Source of the DNA: Deltaproteobacteria bacterium
GTDB lineage: Bacteria; Myxococcota_C; UBA6777
DNA length: 64,000 nt
Reading direction: 5' to 3'
Assembly: GCA_002731275.1 (NCBI GenBank)
Contig: PCBK01000132.1
Coordinates: 1 to 64,000 of the forward strand
Every line of letters begins with the position of its first letter. The first letter of the stretch is position 1. Shown here piece after piece: positions 18,245 to 27,082 of the stretch. The position numbers and the translations under genes are program-made. The notes below the pieces were generated by a model, which saw nothing but the letters and a program-made list of their open reading frames with translations, did no database searches and was not told the origin of the DNA.

Positions 18245-21200
18245 TTATCGAAGAAAGAGCACACTGAGCGCGCTTGTTGTCTTCCCAAAACGATTGCTGG
18301 AACGTTTGTACACGTCGATGTTGACACCTTTTGAGGGGTAGCTCAGGACCATCGGGATGGTTGGCGCAGGTTTACCTTGTTTGTACGGTGACGCCATGAT
18401 CGCGGGTAAGCTACTGAATCCAGTGCCCAAAGCGTTATACGTGAGCGTGTACGTGTTGCTATTGAAGGAGGTTGACCAGGCTCCAGGGACGCCAAAACCG
18501 TTGCTTCCCATGATCGTCGCATTTGAGCTGATGACTGCCCAAGCAAATTGACTGGGGTTGGGGAACCAGAAAGAAAAGCTTCGGTTTGTTGGCGCTGCAG
18601 AAGTATTGGTGATGTACACTTTGCACAACGGTTGTCCATTGTGCTCCTCTACTGAAGGAACAGCGATGATATTCGCATAGCGTTCGTAGACCGTGACAAA
18701 GAACGGAACGTTCTTCTGACACGCGGGGGTATTGATGATGTATTCTCCCGTGCCTACGCGTGTGACAGAAGGAATATGAGGGTGGTTTGCGGTTGTTGGT
18801 GCGTGTGTTCTGAGTGGGCAAGGTTTGTTGAGTGGGCAGTCTGGTGTGTTTTCGCTTTGGCTGCTGTTTGTGACTTTACCCTTTGTGACACCCCACACTC
18901 CGTGCTCGGCCTTTGTCGGCGTGATCACGTGAAAGTTGCTTGGATTGGAGATGCTCGAACCAATCGCATCAAAGTAAATTTTGGTTTGTTTGCTGTGGTT
19001 ACAAAAATAACTCGAAGTGATAACTTTTGGGACTGTTGGGTAACGAATCGCTGGCAGGACAAAGGACGCAGAATTGTGGCAGTCAGGAGCGTACGTGCCA
19101 TCGCTGTCGAAAATAAACCAGGATTCATTGATGTCTTTGTTTGTGGATTTGTATCCTCTGGTGTAAGAGTTACGAGCAGATCTTACTATGAATGGGATAT
19201 CTCTTGGACCACAAAGTTCATCCGTCCGTCCGTCACAGTCGTCATCTGCGCGGTTGCAGAGCTCTGGTTTTGGTGTGATTTCTTTCTCACATGTTCCCCA
19301 ACTGCCGCTATTACAGGTCTGTACGCCATCCTCGCAGCTGCCGACCTTTCGCGAGGCAGGTGGTCCTGTGAAGCACAGTCTTGACTCTTCGTCTTTACAC
19401 GCGCCGCATGAGATTCCGTTGTCAACCTGCCCATCACAGTCATTATCGAACCCATCACATTTCTCAATGGATGTTGCGCTCTTGAGCGTTGTTTTACAAA
19501 AAGTGACACCACTTCTACATACGATCTGGCCAGATGACTGACATTCTCCTTGTCCGCTTGTACAGGATTGGCCTTTGGATTTGAAGTCTTCATCGATCAA
19601 TCCATCGCAATCATCATCGCGATTGTTGCATACCTCGGGGTTTGACTTACTCGCTGGAAGGCAGATAAGTGTTCCGCCAATACAGTATCCAAAGCCCTTA
19701 TCACAGGGGGATGCGAGGTTGGTGTTGCAGGAGACATTGTCAACTTTGCCATCACAATCGTCATCTACCGCATTGCATGTTTCTTGCTTGGGTTTGACGA
19801 CTGGTTCACACTGGAGTGCACCAGCCTTACATAGGAATTGTCCTGCAATACAAGGTCCGAAAGCTCCAGAAACACGACAGGAAGTCTTCTCTTCTGGGTA
19901 AGATTCATCGATCTGGCCATCACAGTTATCATCCTTGCCATTGCAGGTCTCTGTTTGGGGACGGATGGTTTGGACACAAGTGAGTGTATGGTTGACGCAG
20001 CGAGTTTCTCCTGTCGCACAGGGGCCTTTTTTGTTTATGACAGTACAAGTTTTTCCTGTGTCTGTGAGATCATTGTCGACTTTTCCGTCGCAGTTGTCGT
20101 CGATGTTGTTGCACGTTTCCTTGGTGGGTTGTCCTGGATTTGTATTACATAGTGTACCTTGCGTGTTGGCTGTGCACACATAGACGCCTGTTTTTTCGCA
20201 AGCTCCGGTTCCAACGACACATGCCTTGCCTTTGTTTCCGAAGTCTTCGTCGACTTTCCCATCACAGTCATCGTCCAAGTCGTTGCATGTATCCTTGGTG
20301 GGGGTGACTTGGCTCATGCATGGTCCCCATTGACCCGTTGAATCACATGTTTGCGTCCCTTTTTTGCACGTGCCTGTATCGCTTCCACAAGGTTGTGTTT
20401 CCTTTGCGATGCAGATGCAGCCTTCATCTATTTTTCCATCACAATCCTCATCCTGGCCGTCACACCTCGTTTCTTTGTTGGGATCGTTATGGAGGACTGG
20501 TTTGATTTCGCCTGTGCAGGCGCTCCATTTACCTTTCGTACATGTTTGTGAGCCTGCTTTGCAGGTTCCTTTTCCTTGTGTGCCTGCTGGACCGGTGTAA
20601 CATTCCTTGGGAGGGAGGTCATCTATTTTTCCGTTGCAGTCGTCATCTTCGTTGTTGCACGCTTCTTGTACTGCAGGGAGGACTTGCCCTTCACATGTGC
20701 CTGTCCAGGCTCCTTTTTCACATTTTTCGGTGCCTTGTTTACATTGACCTACGTCCTTCGTGCTTTGTGGACCTGTGTAGCAAGCTCTTTCTTTGATGTT
20801 ATCGATGACCCCATCACAGTCGTCGTCTTTTCCGTTGCAGTCATCAAGGCTCTTGGGGAGTACTTGTTGTTCACAAGTTGACCACGTACCTGCTTGGCAG
20901 TGTTTTGTGCCTGATTTGCACTCTCCGACGTTACGGGTCTCCTTTGAACCTTCGTAGCAATCCTCTTGAAAGTCATCGATTTTTCCGTCACAGTCGTCGT
21001 CCTGATCGTTGCATTCTTCTTTTTGTGGGGTGATTTGCCCTGTACACTCTCCCCATTTTCCATTCTCACAAAGCTGTGTTCCTGCCTTGCAGATCCCCTT
21101 GTTTTCTGTGTCCTTTGGGCCTGTGTAGCATGCTTGTGTGGCACCTTCGATACACTCTTGTGGAGGTTGCGTGTCGGTTGATGCGTCTTTGGTGACTTCG

Positions 21201-21388
21201 TACCCTGACTTTGCAAATTCTCCAGCCGTTTTGTACTTCACGATACATGTGGACTGTATGCAGACCTGACGCTCTCCACAGTCAGCATCTTGTGTACATG
21301 TTGTTGGAGTGACAAATCCCGACTGAGAGCAGGCTGTGCTAAGAGAAAAAGCGAAGAGTGCGACGAGGAGGTACCATTGTTTGTTCAT
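18245..21388 (-). CDS. Large lipoprotein with eleven MopE-type metal-binding repeats
   Basis: 1047 residues. Signal peptide with lipobox (LSTAC), then CTQDADCGERQVC, and eleven CNxxDDDCDGxxD repeats between about residues 125 and 715; spacers often contain CYTGPxGT and a GxCKxGTQxC pattern. The last 320 residues form a repeat-free, Ser/Asn/Pro-rich, probably beta-sandwich domain. Paralogue of the 731-residue protein at 9514-11709, with the same start and end layout but nearly twice the repeats, consistent with repeat expansion. Likely cell-surface and metal-binding by the family; partner and metal unknown. Confidence 0.88.
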   Translation of the reverse strand: MNKQWYLLVALFAFSLSTACSQSGFVTPTTCTQDADCGERQVCIQSTCIVKYKTAGEFAKSGYEVTKDASTDTQPPQECIEGATQACYTGPKDTENKGICKAGTQLCENGKWGECTGQITPQKEECNDQDDDCDGKIDDFQEDCYEGSKETRNVGECKSGTKHCQAGTWSTCEQQVLPKSLDDCNGKDDDCDGVIDNIKERACYTGPQSTKDVGQCKQGTEKCEKGAWTGTCEGQVLPAVQEACNNEDDDCNGKIDDLPPKECYTGPAGTQGKGTCKAGSQTCTKGKWSACTGEIKPVLHNDPNKETRCDGQDEDCDGKIDEGCICIAKETQPCGSDTGTCKKGTQTCDSTGQWGPCMSQVTPTKDTCNDLDDDCDGKVDEDFGNKGKACVVGTGACEKTGVYVCTANTQGTLCNTNPGQPTKETCNNIDDNCDGKVDNDLTDTGKTCTVINKKGPCATGETRCVNHTLTCVQTIRPQTETCNGKDDNCDGQIDESYPEEKTSCRVSGAFGPCIAGQFLCKAGALQCEPVVKPKQETCNAVDDDCDGKVDNVSCNTNLASPCDKGFGYCIGGTLICLPASKSNPEVCNNRDDDCDGLIDEDFKSKGQSCTSGQGECQSSGQIVCRSGVTFCKTTLKSATSIEKCDGFDNDCDGQVDNGISCGACKDEESRLCFTGPPASRKVGSCEDGVQTCNSGSWGTCEKEITPKPELCNRADDDCDGRTDELCGPRDIPFIVRSARNSYTRGYKSTNKDINESWFIFDSDGTYAPDCHNSASFVLPAIRYPTVPKVITSSYFCNHSKQTKIYFDAIGSSISNPSNFHVITPTKAEHGVWGVTKGKVTNSSQSENTPDCPLNKPCPLRTHAPTTANHPHIPSVTRVGTGEYIINTPACQKNVPFFVTVYERYANIIAVPSVEEHNGQPLCKVYITNTSAAPTNRSFSFWFPNPSQFAWAVISSNATIMGSNGFGVPGAWSTSFNSNTYTLTYNALGTGFSSLPAIMASPYKQGKPAPTIPMVLSYPSKGVNIDVYKRSSNRFGKTTSALSVLFLR

Positions 21389-21513
21389 GGGATTGGCTCA
21401 TTGGTTTGGAGCTTTGTTGATGTGTAACGACTTCAGTCATAAGACCTTGTCATGATACAACAGTCTCGTTTTTTTTGGGAGATAATTGGAATTGGAGAGG
21501 GGGGAGGTTTGGT

Positions 21514-21963
21514 TCAGGAATCTTGGCAGATGATTTTGCAGGAGTCTGGTTGGTAGAATGCCTCCAAGGCTTTTGAGCAAGAGGCTTCGGACCAATCTTT
21601 CATACATTGTTGGGCTTGCTCTGGGTGGTAGACCTTTTTGGACTCACCTGAGCAGTAGTTTGCCTCGGTCTTTTCCTGGCAGTTTTCACCTTCGATGGTC
21701 ACTTTGAAGCCACCCGAACCATATGTTCGACCGTTCTTCATGCGGTCGAGACATTCATCAACATCTTTTCCCCATGTCGCGAGGAAGGTGCTGTTTTGTT
21801 TGTCACTTTCGGCGGTACATTCGTGAATCTTTGTGCACCAGTTGCGATGGATATTCTCACAAAGACCGATAGGACCAAGTCCACATGCTGTCAGGAGAAA
21901 AAAAGCACATGAGGCGATACCCATGATGAGCCATTTGGGATGGAAAGATGGTATGAAGTGCAT
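21514..21963 (-). CDS. Small Cys-rich lipoprotein
   Basis: 149 residues from the ATG at 21963. Signal peptide with lipobox LLTAC (Cys about 27), then nine or ten Cys in the mature part (CENIHRNWCTKIHEC, ENCQEK, NYCSGE and a final CKIICQDS) suggesting disulphides in the periplasm or at the surface. No named family. A TTG four codons upstream is an alternative start. It follows the 21976-22428 gene by 12 bp on the same strand, so one transcript is likely. Confidence 0.7.
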   Translation of the reverse strand: MHFIPSFHPKWLIMGIASCAFFLLTACGLGPIGLCENIHRNWCTKIHECTAESDKQNSTFLATWGKDVDECLDRMKNGRTYGSGGFKVTIEGENCQEKTEANYCSGESKKVYHPEQAQQCMKDWSEASCSKALEAFYQPDSCKIICQDS

Positions 21964-21975
21964 GTGTTTACCCAA

Positions 21976-22428
21976 TTACTTTGTTTTGATGAAAACCAGC
22001 TCGGATTTTCTTTTGGTGGAGAGGTTGACGCAGTAAATCTGTTTGCCGTTGGGTGTGCATTCGATTTTGGAGGTCTTTGTTTTTTTCGTTTTTTTGGATG
22101 TCGCGGTTGTTGTGAGGTGGAGCTTCCCTTTCTCCATCTTCCACGTGCCTGTTGCGGACTGCTCGCGTTGTTTTCCCATAAAGACGACCTTGGCGTACAT
22201 CTCTGCTTTTCCGTCCTTCTTCAAGGTCATTCTCATGGTCATCGATTTGAGCATGGCGACGCCCATTTGTGCGAAGCGTTTTTTGGTTTTGGGAAGCTTC
22301 GCCATTTTCTTTTTCATTTTTGCGAGCATGGCTGTTTTATCGAGGTTATAGACTCCAGCGCCGCTTGCAAAACAGGGGGTCGCGATGAGGAGTGAAAAAC
22401 AAAGGATCATGGTCGTTCTTACAAGCAT
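21976..22428 (-). CDS. Exported basic protein, possibly lipocalin-like
   Basis: 150 residues. Signal peptide (about 1-22, ending CFASG). The mature part is rich in Lys and Thr, begins with an amphipathic helix containing several Met (MLAKMKKKMAKLP) and continues as alternating short strands (MRMTLKKDGKAEMYAKVVF, GTWKMEKGKLHL) ending in a two-Cys segment (IECTPNGKQIYC). The GTW-x-x-xG pattern is common in lipid-binding or lipocalin-type periplasmic proteins, but this is only a shape argument. First gene of a two-gene unit with the Cys-rich lipoprotein. Confidence 0.65.
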   Translation of the reverse strand: MLVRTTMILCFSLLIATPCFASGAGVYNLDKTAMLAKMKKKMAKLPKTKKRFAQMGVAMLKSMTMRMTLKKDGKAEMYAKVVFMGKQREQSATGTWKMEKGKLHLTTTATSKKTKKTKTSKIECTPNGKQIYCVNLSTKRKSELVFIKTK

Positions 22429-22529
22429 ATATCGCTCCTATCAAAAAGGTTTCTTTCATTGGCTGCGATGGTAGAGAGTCCCTTGTTGAAAGTCAAGTCC
22501 GACCCTACAACGGAAGATCGTTTGTGCTA

Positions 22530-22558
22530 TTGACTCGACTAAAGTGCTATGGTAACGT
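22530..22558 (+). promoter_or_regulatory. Possible sigma70-type promoter upstream of the zinc-ribbon gene
   Basis: TTGACT at 22530 and TAACGT at 22553 are separated by 17 bases; the -35 is good, the -10 is poor (matches at three positions). It lies 44 bp before the ATG at 22602 and would read into that gene. Confidence 0.25.
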
Positions 22559-22601
22559 CTTGAATTATCAATTAGAACATCATTTTGTTGAGGTGACCAA
22601 G

Positions 22602-23051
22602 ATGAAGCGTATCGTTCGTGTTTCTCGCCAGGGTTTGACTGAATGTCCTGGTTGTCATGCCCACGTCAAAACGGAAGAAGAACTCACACTGACACACTGT
22701 CCGTTTTGTGAGACATCCCTTCTTGCTCGTGATCAAGCACAGGGTGTCATGGGGGTCGCGCGAAAATTTGCAGGCAGCAAGACCGGCCTGTTGGCTGCGA
22801 CATTGTTTGGGGCGAGTCTGGTCGCCTGTTCTCCTGGACCCGGAAACAACGATGGGAATGTCTCAAAAGAGGCGACACCTGACGCGGGGGTCGCGCCGAT
22901 GTACGGCTTGCCTGCTGAGCCAGCAACCGAACAGGCTCCTGATGGTGGGAACAACGCGATGTACGGCTTACCTGCTGAGCCTGTCCGTGAGACGATGCCT
23001 GGCGAGCCCAATCAGGCTGCTTATGGACTCCCTCCCGATCAAAATCCCTGA
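22602..23051 (+). CDS. Zinc-ribbon protein with internal lipobox-like membrane segment and YGLP repeats
   Basis: 149 residues. The N-terminus holds CPGC (15-18) and CPFC (33-36), a four-Cys zinc ribbon. A hydrophobic segment at about 61-75 ends in LVAC (Cys 76), like a lipobox or single membrane pass but placed after a cytoplasmic-type domain. The tail is Pro/Ala/Asp-rich with repeated YGLPAEP (two copies) and a final YGLPPDQ. Start chosen at the ATG with TGAGGTGA upstream; a longer upstream frame has no domain. Function unknown; the order zinc ribbon, membrane, repeat tail is odd. Confidence 0.75.
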   Translation: MKRIVRVSRQGLTECPGCHAHVKTEEELTLTHCPFCETSLLARDQAQGVMGVARKFAGSKTGLLAATLFGASLVACSPGPGNNDGNVSKEATPDAGVAPMYGLPAEPATEQAPDGGNNAMYGLPAEPVRETMPGEPNQAAYGLPPDQNP

Positions 23052-23176
23052 CGCCGACTTTCTCCCTGTATCCCTCGTCACCCCACACGGACTGTTTTCC
23101 TGTCCCATCTTCTTCCCATTTGACGCCAAACTTGCTAGGTTCATTCTTTCGATTTCAGTTACTCCAGGAGTTCTTG

Positions 23177-24649
23177 ATGGAAGAATTACTTCGCATGTCC
23201 GCAACAACGCTCGCCAAAAAGATTCGGGCACAGGACGTCTCAGCTCGCCAAGTCATCGACACGCACATTGATCGAATCCAAAAAGTCAACCCACACCTCA
23301 ACGCTGTGGTTGCGCAGCGGTTTTCTCAAGCCAGGCAAGAAGCCGAGCAAGTAGACCAAGCGATCAAAGATGCAGCTCCAGATGATTCGTTTCCTCCGCT
23401 CTTTGGGGTTCCTTGCACGGTCAAGGAGTGTTTTTCGCTACAGGGAATGCCTCAAACAAGTGGGCTGGTCGCGCGGGAAGGGCTTATCGCAGAAGAGGAC
23501 GCGACGACCGTCTCCAGATTGCGTGCGGCGGGCGCGATCCCATTGGGGGTCACCAATCTCTCAGAGTTGTGTATGTGGATGGAGAGTGACAATCGAGTGT
23601 ATGGTCGGACAAACAACCCATACCTACCCACGCGTATTGTCGGAGGTAGCTCTGGGGGAGAAGGTGCCATCGTCGGCGCTGGAGCGTCTCCTTTTGGGTT
23701 GGGGTCGGATACGGGAGGGTCCATTCGTATGCCGGCGTTTTTCAATGGCGTCTTTGGTCATAAGCCCAGTGGTCGTCTCGTCCCCGCGACAGGCCAGTAC
23801 CCCTCCGCTGAGGGCGAGGTCCTGCGATATCTTTGTACGGGACCCATTTGTCGGCGTGCTGAGGATTTGATGCCGTTGTTAAAGATCCTCGCTGGCCCTG
23901 ATGGCGCGGATTCGGAGTGTGTGGAGATGAAGCTCGGTGATCCTGACGCGGTCGATTTTTCGAGACTTCATGTCATCAACGTCCCGAGCAACGAGCGCCA
24001 GCGAATTGCTCCCTCTTTGCAGATTGCACAGGCTCGTGCTGCCCGCCATCTCGCATCATTAGGGGCCACTGTGCAGCGCAAACGCTTCCCATTGTTGCGG
24101 TACTCTGGAGAGATTTGGGGGGCGTCTGTTGGTCAAGGGCAGAAAGGGAAGTTTCGTGAGATGTTACAGCGCGAGTCGACTGGAGATTTGCTTCTTCAGA
24201 CGGTGCAATTGCTGTTTGGTCGATCACCACATACACTGCCAGCTCTTGCCCTCGCATATCTCGAAAAACTTGAGTCTCTCGCACCGGATCTCTCCTCCGA
24301 GTTTCTCAACAAAGGGGTCGAACTCAAAGCCCAAATTTTCGACGCGCTCGGAGAAAATGGGTTGATGCTGTTCCCCTCTCACGTAGGACCTGCGCCAGAG
24401 CATGCGAGTCCGCTCTTCTCGCCCTTTAACTGGACATACACAGCGATCCTGAATGTATTGGAGTGTCCTGTGACACAAGTTCCTTTGGGGTTTGATGAGG
24501 ATGGTTTGCCTGTCGGTGTACAGGTCGCTGCAATGCCTGGAAACGATCATCTGACCATCGCAGCTGCGATCGCTCTCGAAGAGGCGTTTGGTGGTTGGAA
24601 GATGCCAATGATGGGGAGAATGTCTTTTGCACATCCATCATGGCAGTGA
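23177..24649 (+). CDS. Amidase signature-family enzyme
   Basis: 490 residues from the ATG at 23177, which has CCAGGAG 5 bases upstream (an earlier in-frame codon at 23120 lacks a site). The Ser-Ser-Lys triad is present: Lys in TVKEC, Ser in GSDTGGSIR and the Gly/Ser-rich GGSSGGEGA. The sequence GVPCTVKE and the NPYLPTRIVGGSS stretch recall fatty-acid-amide-hydrolase-type amidases more than GatA. It hydrolyses an amide of unknown identity; no gatB/gatC is adjacent. Its stop lies 3 bp from the convergent kinase gene. Confidence 0.9.
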   Translation: MEELLRMSATTLAKKIRAQDVSARQVIDTHIDRIQKVNPHLNAVVAQRFSQARQEAEQVDQAIKDAAPDDSFPPLFGVPCTVKECFSLQGMPQTSGLVAREGLIAEEDATTVSRLRAAGAIPLGVTNLSELCMWMESDNRVYGRTNNPYLPTRIVGGSSGGEGAIVGAGASPFGLGSDTGGSIRMPAFFNGVFGHKPSGRLVPATGQYPSAEGEVLRYLCTGPICRRAEDLMPLLKILAGPDGADSECVEMKLGDPDAVDFSRLHVINVPSNERQRIAPSLQIAQARAARHLASLGATVQRKRFPLLRYSGEIWGASVGQGQKGKFREMLQRESTGDLLLQTVQLLFGRSPHTLPALALAYLEKLESLAPDLSSEFLNKGVELKAQIFDALGENGLMLFPSHVGPAPEHASPLFSPFNWTYTAILNVLECPVTQVPLGFDEDGLPVGVQVAAMPGNDHLTIAAAIALEEAFGGWKMPMMGRMSFAHPSWQ

Positions 24650-24652
24650 AGA

Positions 24653-26956
24653 TTACTGTCGCAAGCAGTAATCCGAGGGGAGCGAGACACCACGTTTGAG
24701 CAAAGGTCGCAGCAACAGCATCTGCTTTTTCTCTGGACGAAACGCAAAGAAGCATCGAATGTGGTTCTTTTTTTCGATCAAAATGAGCACATTTTTACGT
24801 TCTCTTGGGATAAACAGATGTGTACCAAACAGACGTACGCCTTTTTCTGGGCGGATCGTGTATGTCTTGGTATATCCTGTCGGATAGATGCGAATGGCCC
24901 GAAAGAGAGAGCTTTGTGTCTTTTGGGTTGGGGATTGTGCAGGAGGTGGAGGGACGTTGTCTTGTTTGTGTGAGGATGTGTGGGCGTAATCCTGGGGAGG
25001 TGTCGCGATGGTCTCGGTCTTTTTGCTAAGTAGGAACCACACCAAGAAAACACCGATGACACCTATAAACAAATACAAAGGCCAGGGCGTCGGTTGTTTA
25101 AGTGAGGGAGGGAGCGTCTGGACTTCTGCCAGATCAAATAACGAAGGTGCATCCGCAGGCATAATGAGAGGAGAAGATTGTGTGGGTGTGTTGACCTTGA
25201 AAATGGGGCGGGGAGGTGTCAGCTCTGGAAATGAGGTCATATGGTCGAGTCCTGCAGGCATCGGAAGAGCCTGGAGACCGTGGTGGGTGCCCATGTGAGG
25301 TGGGTAGGGGAAGTTCATACCAAAGTCCGTCACCGCTGCGGATGGACGCTTGGTCGTTTTTTCGTCTGGGATGGCCTCAAGGATGCCTGAGTTTCCTTCG
25401 GGGAGATCGTTTTCTTCGATGTTCTTCAGTGTCGGCGGAGGAGACAACTTATTTTTGGCTGGAGGAGCGATCATGGTCGACGCTGCCGATATCGACTCGA
25501 ACTCTTTGGGAGGAGGTCCGTTGAGATAGGTCGCGTGTGAAAGAATGGCCTCTACCGCCTTGAGATCGTCTCGTGTTAACGCGACGTTGGGACTCGCAAC
25601 AAACCCAAGCTTGGGAGGTGTCTCCTGCTGCTCTTTGGATTCTTGCTCTTTGGTTGCCTGCTCTTTTGCCTCTTGTTCTTGTTCTTTTGCTTCTTGCTCT
25701 CTTGCTTCTTGTCCACGAGGAAAAGACGTTTGCACATGTTCGCTGTTTTCGATGGAGGGAGGGAGATGTGCGAGAGGTGGAAGTTCGAGGTTGGAGAACT
25801 CCGATGTCCTTTTGATCGGTGATGTCGACGGCTGTGTCGGAGTTGACTGTAATTGTTCGGTGTCAGCGGGAGGTGCGTTGGATGATAGCTCTGTGGTTTG
25901 CTTGCCAAGCGGTTGTGGTGAGATACTGATACTCTCATCGTGAACGATCGTATCTTTGCCTTGGTTGTCGAGGACTGTTGGAGCGCCACTTTCGTAATAC
26001 CCTTTATCGGGTGAGGGGGGAGAGCTTGTGACGGCAGTGCTTTCGATGGCGGGGACGTTGAGCAGCGCTTTGGCAAATGCTTCCATCGACTGATAGCGGT
26101 CGTCGGGGTTTTTTTGCAGCGCTTTTTGAAGGACTTCGTCGATCTCCTCGGGGAGCTCTTCGCGAATTTCACGAATGAGTGGTGCTTGCTGGTTGATGTG
26201 TTGGTTGAGGATCTCGATTTGGTAGAGAGGACCTGTATTTTCCGTTTGAAAAGGGGGGCGCCCCGAGAGCATCTCGAAGAGGATGCAACCAAGCGCGTAA
26301 ATGTCTGCGCGTTTATCGATGGGACGGCGGTCTTTGCGGAGTTTGCTGTCCATCCCCATGATCTGCTCTGGGGACATGTACAGCGGCGTCCCCATCGTAG
26401 AGCCTGTCTTGGTGAGATTGGAGCCTGCTTGTTGGGTGTGGGCAATCCCAAAGTCGAGGATCTTGACGAAGTCGGCTTCGCCTCGGTGGACTGTGAGTTG
26501 GATATTGGAAGGTTTGAGATCCCTGTGGATAACGCCTTCTCTATGGACGGTCTCCATCCCTTCGCATGTGTCGCTCGCGATTTTCAGACACCATGCGAGT
26601 GGCAGACCATTTGGTGCTTTTTGTATACGCTCTTCGAGGGAATCTCCTTGCAGATACTCCATCACGTAGTAGACGACACCGTCTTCGTATCCGTAATCGT
26701 CGTAAATTTTGATGATGTGTTCGTTCTGTCCGCCTAGAGCGTGTGTGACACTGATCTCTCTGAGAAATCTTTTACGAGTGTCTTTGTTGGCGACGTACTC
26801 GTCTCGTAGGATTTTGAGCGCTCTTGGTTTTTTGAGTTGGACGTGTTCTGCGAGGAAGACATATCCCATCGCCCCTGCGCCAAGCATCTTTTTGATTTGA
26901 TACTTACCAGCGACGATTTTTCCGACAAGAATGGACTCTATGAGTTGTTGACTCAT
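24653..26956 (-). CDS. Transmembrane Ser/Thr protein kinase
   Basis: 767 residues. Complete kinase domain (about 19-290): Gly loop LGAGAMGYVF (25-34), Lys in ALKIL, HRDLKPSN (144 on), DFG (168-170), GTPLYMSPEQ. A long low-complexity linker rich in Ser/Pro/Thr and a Glu/Gln/Lys repeat (EQEAKEQ units, about 430-465) leads to one membrane helix (about 630-648, LYLFIGVIGVFLVWFLL) and a short basic exterior domain. Typical of the Pkn kinases of predatory Myxococcota. A close paralogue follows on the same strand. Confidence 0.93.
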   Translation of the reverse strand: MSQQLIESILVGKIVAGKYQIKKMLGAGAMGYVFLAEHVQLKKPRALKILRDEYVANKDTRKRFLREISVTHALGGQNEHIIKIYDDYGYEDGVVYYVMEYLQGDSLEERIQKAPNGLPLAWCLKIASDTCEGMETVHREGVIHRDLKPSNIQLTVHRGEADFVKILDFGIAHTQQAGSNLTKTGSTMGTPLYMSPEQIMGMDSKLRKDRRPIDKRADIYALGCILFEMLSGRPPFQTENTGPLYQIEILNQHINQQAPLIREIREELPEEIDEVLQKALQKNPDDRYQSMEAFAKALLNVPAIESTAVTSSPPSPDKGYYESGAPTVLDNQGKDTIVHDESISISPQPLGKQTTELSSNAPPADTEQLQSTPTQPSTSPIKRTSEFSNLELPPLAHLPPSIENSEHVQTSFPRGQEAREQEAKEQEQEAKEQATKEQESKEQQETPPKLGFVASPNVALTRDDLKAVEAILSHATYLNGPPPKEFESISAASTMIAPPAKNKLSPPPTLKNIEENDLPEGNSGILEAIPDEKTTKRPSAAVTDFGMNFPYPPHMGTHHGLQALPMPAGLDHMTSFPELTPPRPIFKVNTPTQSSPLIMPADAPSLFDLAEVQTLPPSLKQPTPWPLYLFIGVIGVFLVWFLLSKKTETIATPPQDYAHTSSHKQDNVPPPPAQSPTQKTQSSLFRAIRIYPTGYTKTYTIRPEKGVRLFGTHLFIPRERKNVLILIEKKNHIRCFFAFRPEKKQMLLLRPLLKRGVSLPSDYCLRQ

Positions 26957-27082
26957 GCTCTCTTCGCATCCTTTGCGAATCGAAGGGGTGTGATGGAATC
27001 ATGACCTTATTGAACACAATCCGTAGAGTACCAAGGCTTTCTTTGTCCGTCAAGCGCTTGCTTGGGGAGAATGTGAGGAATG

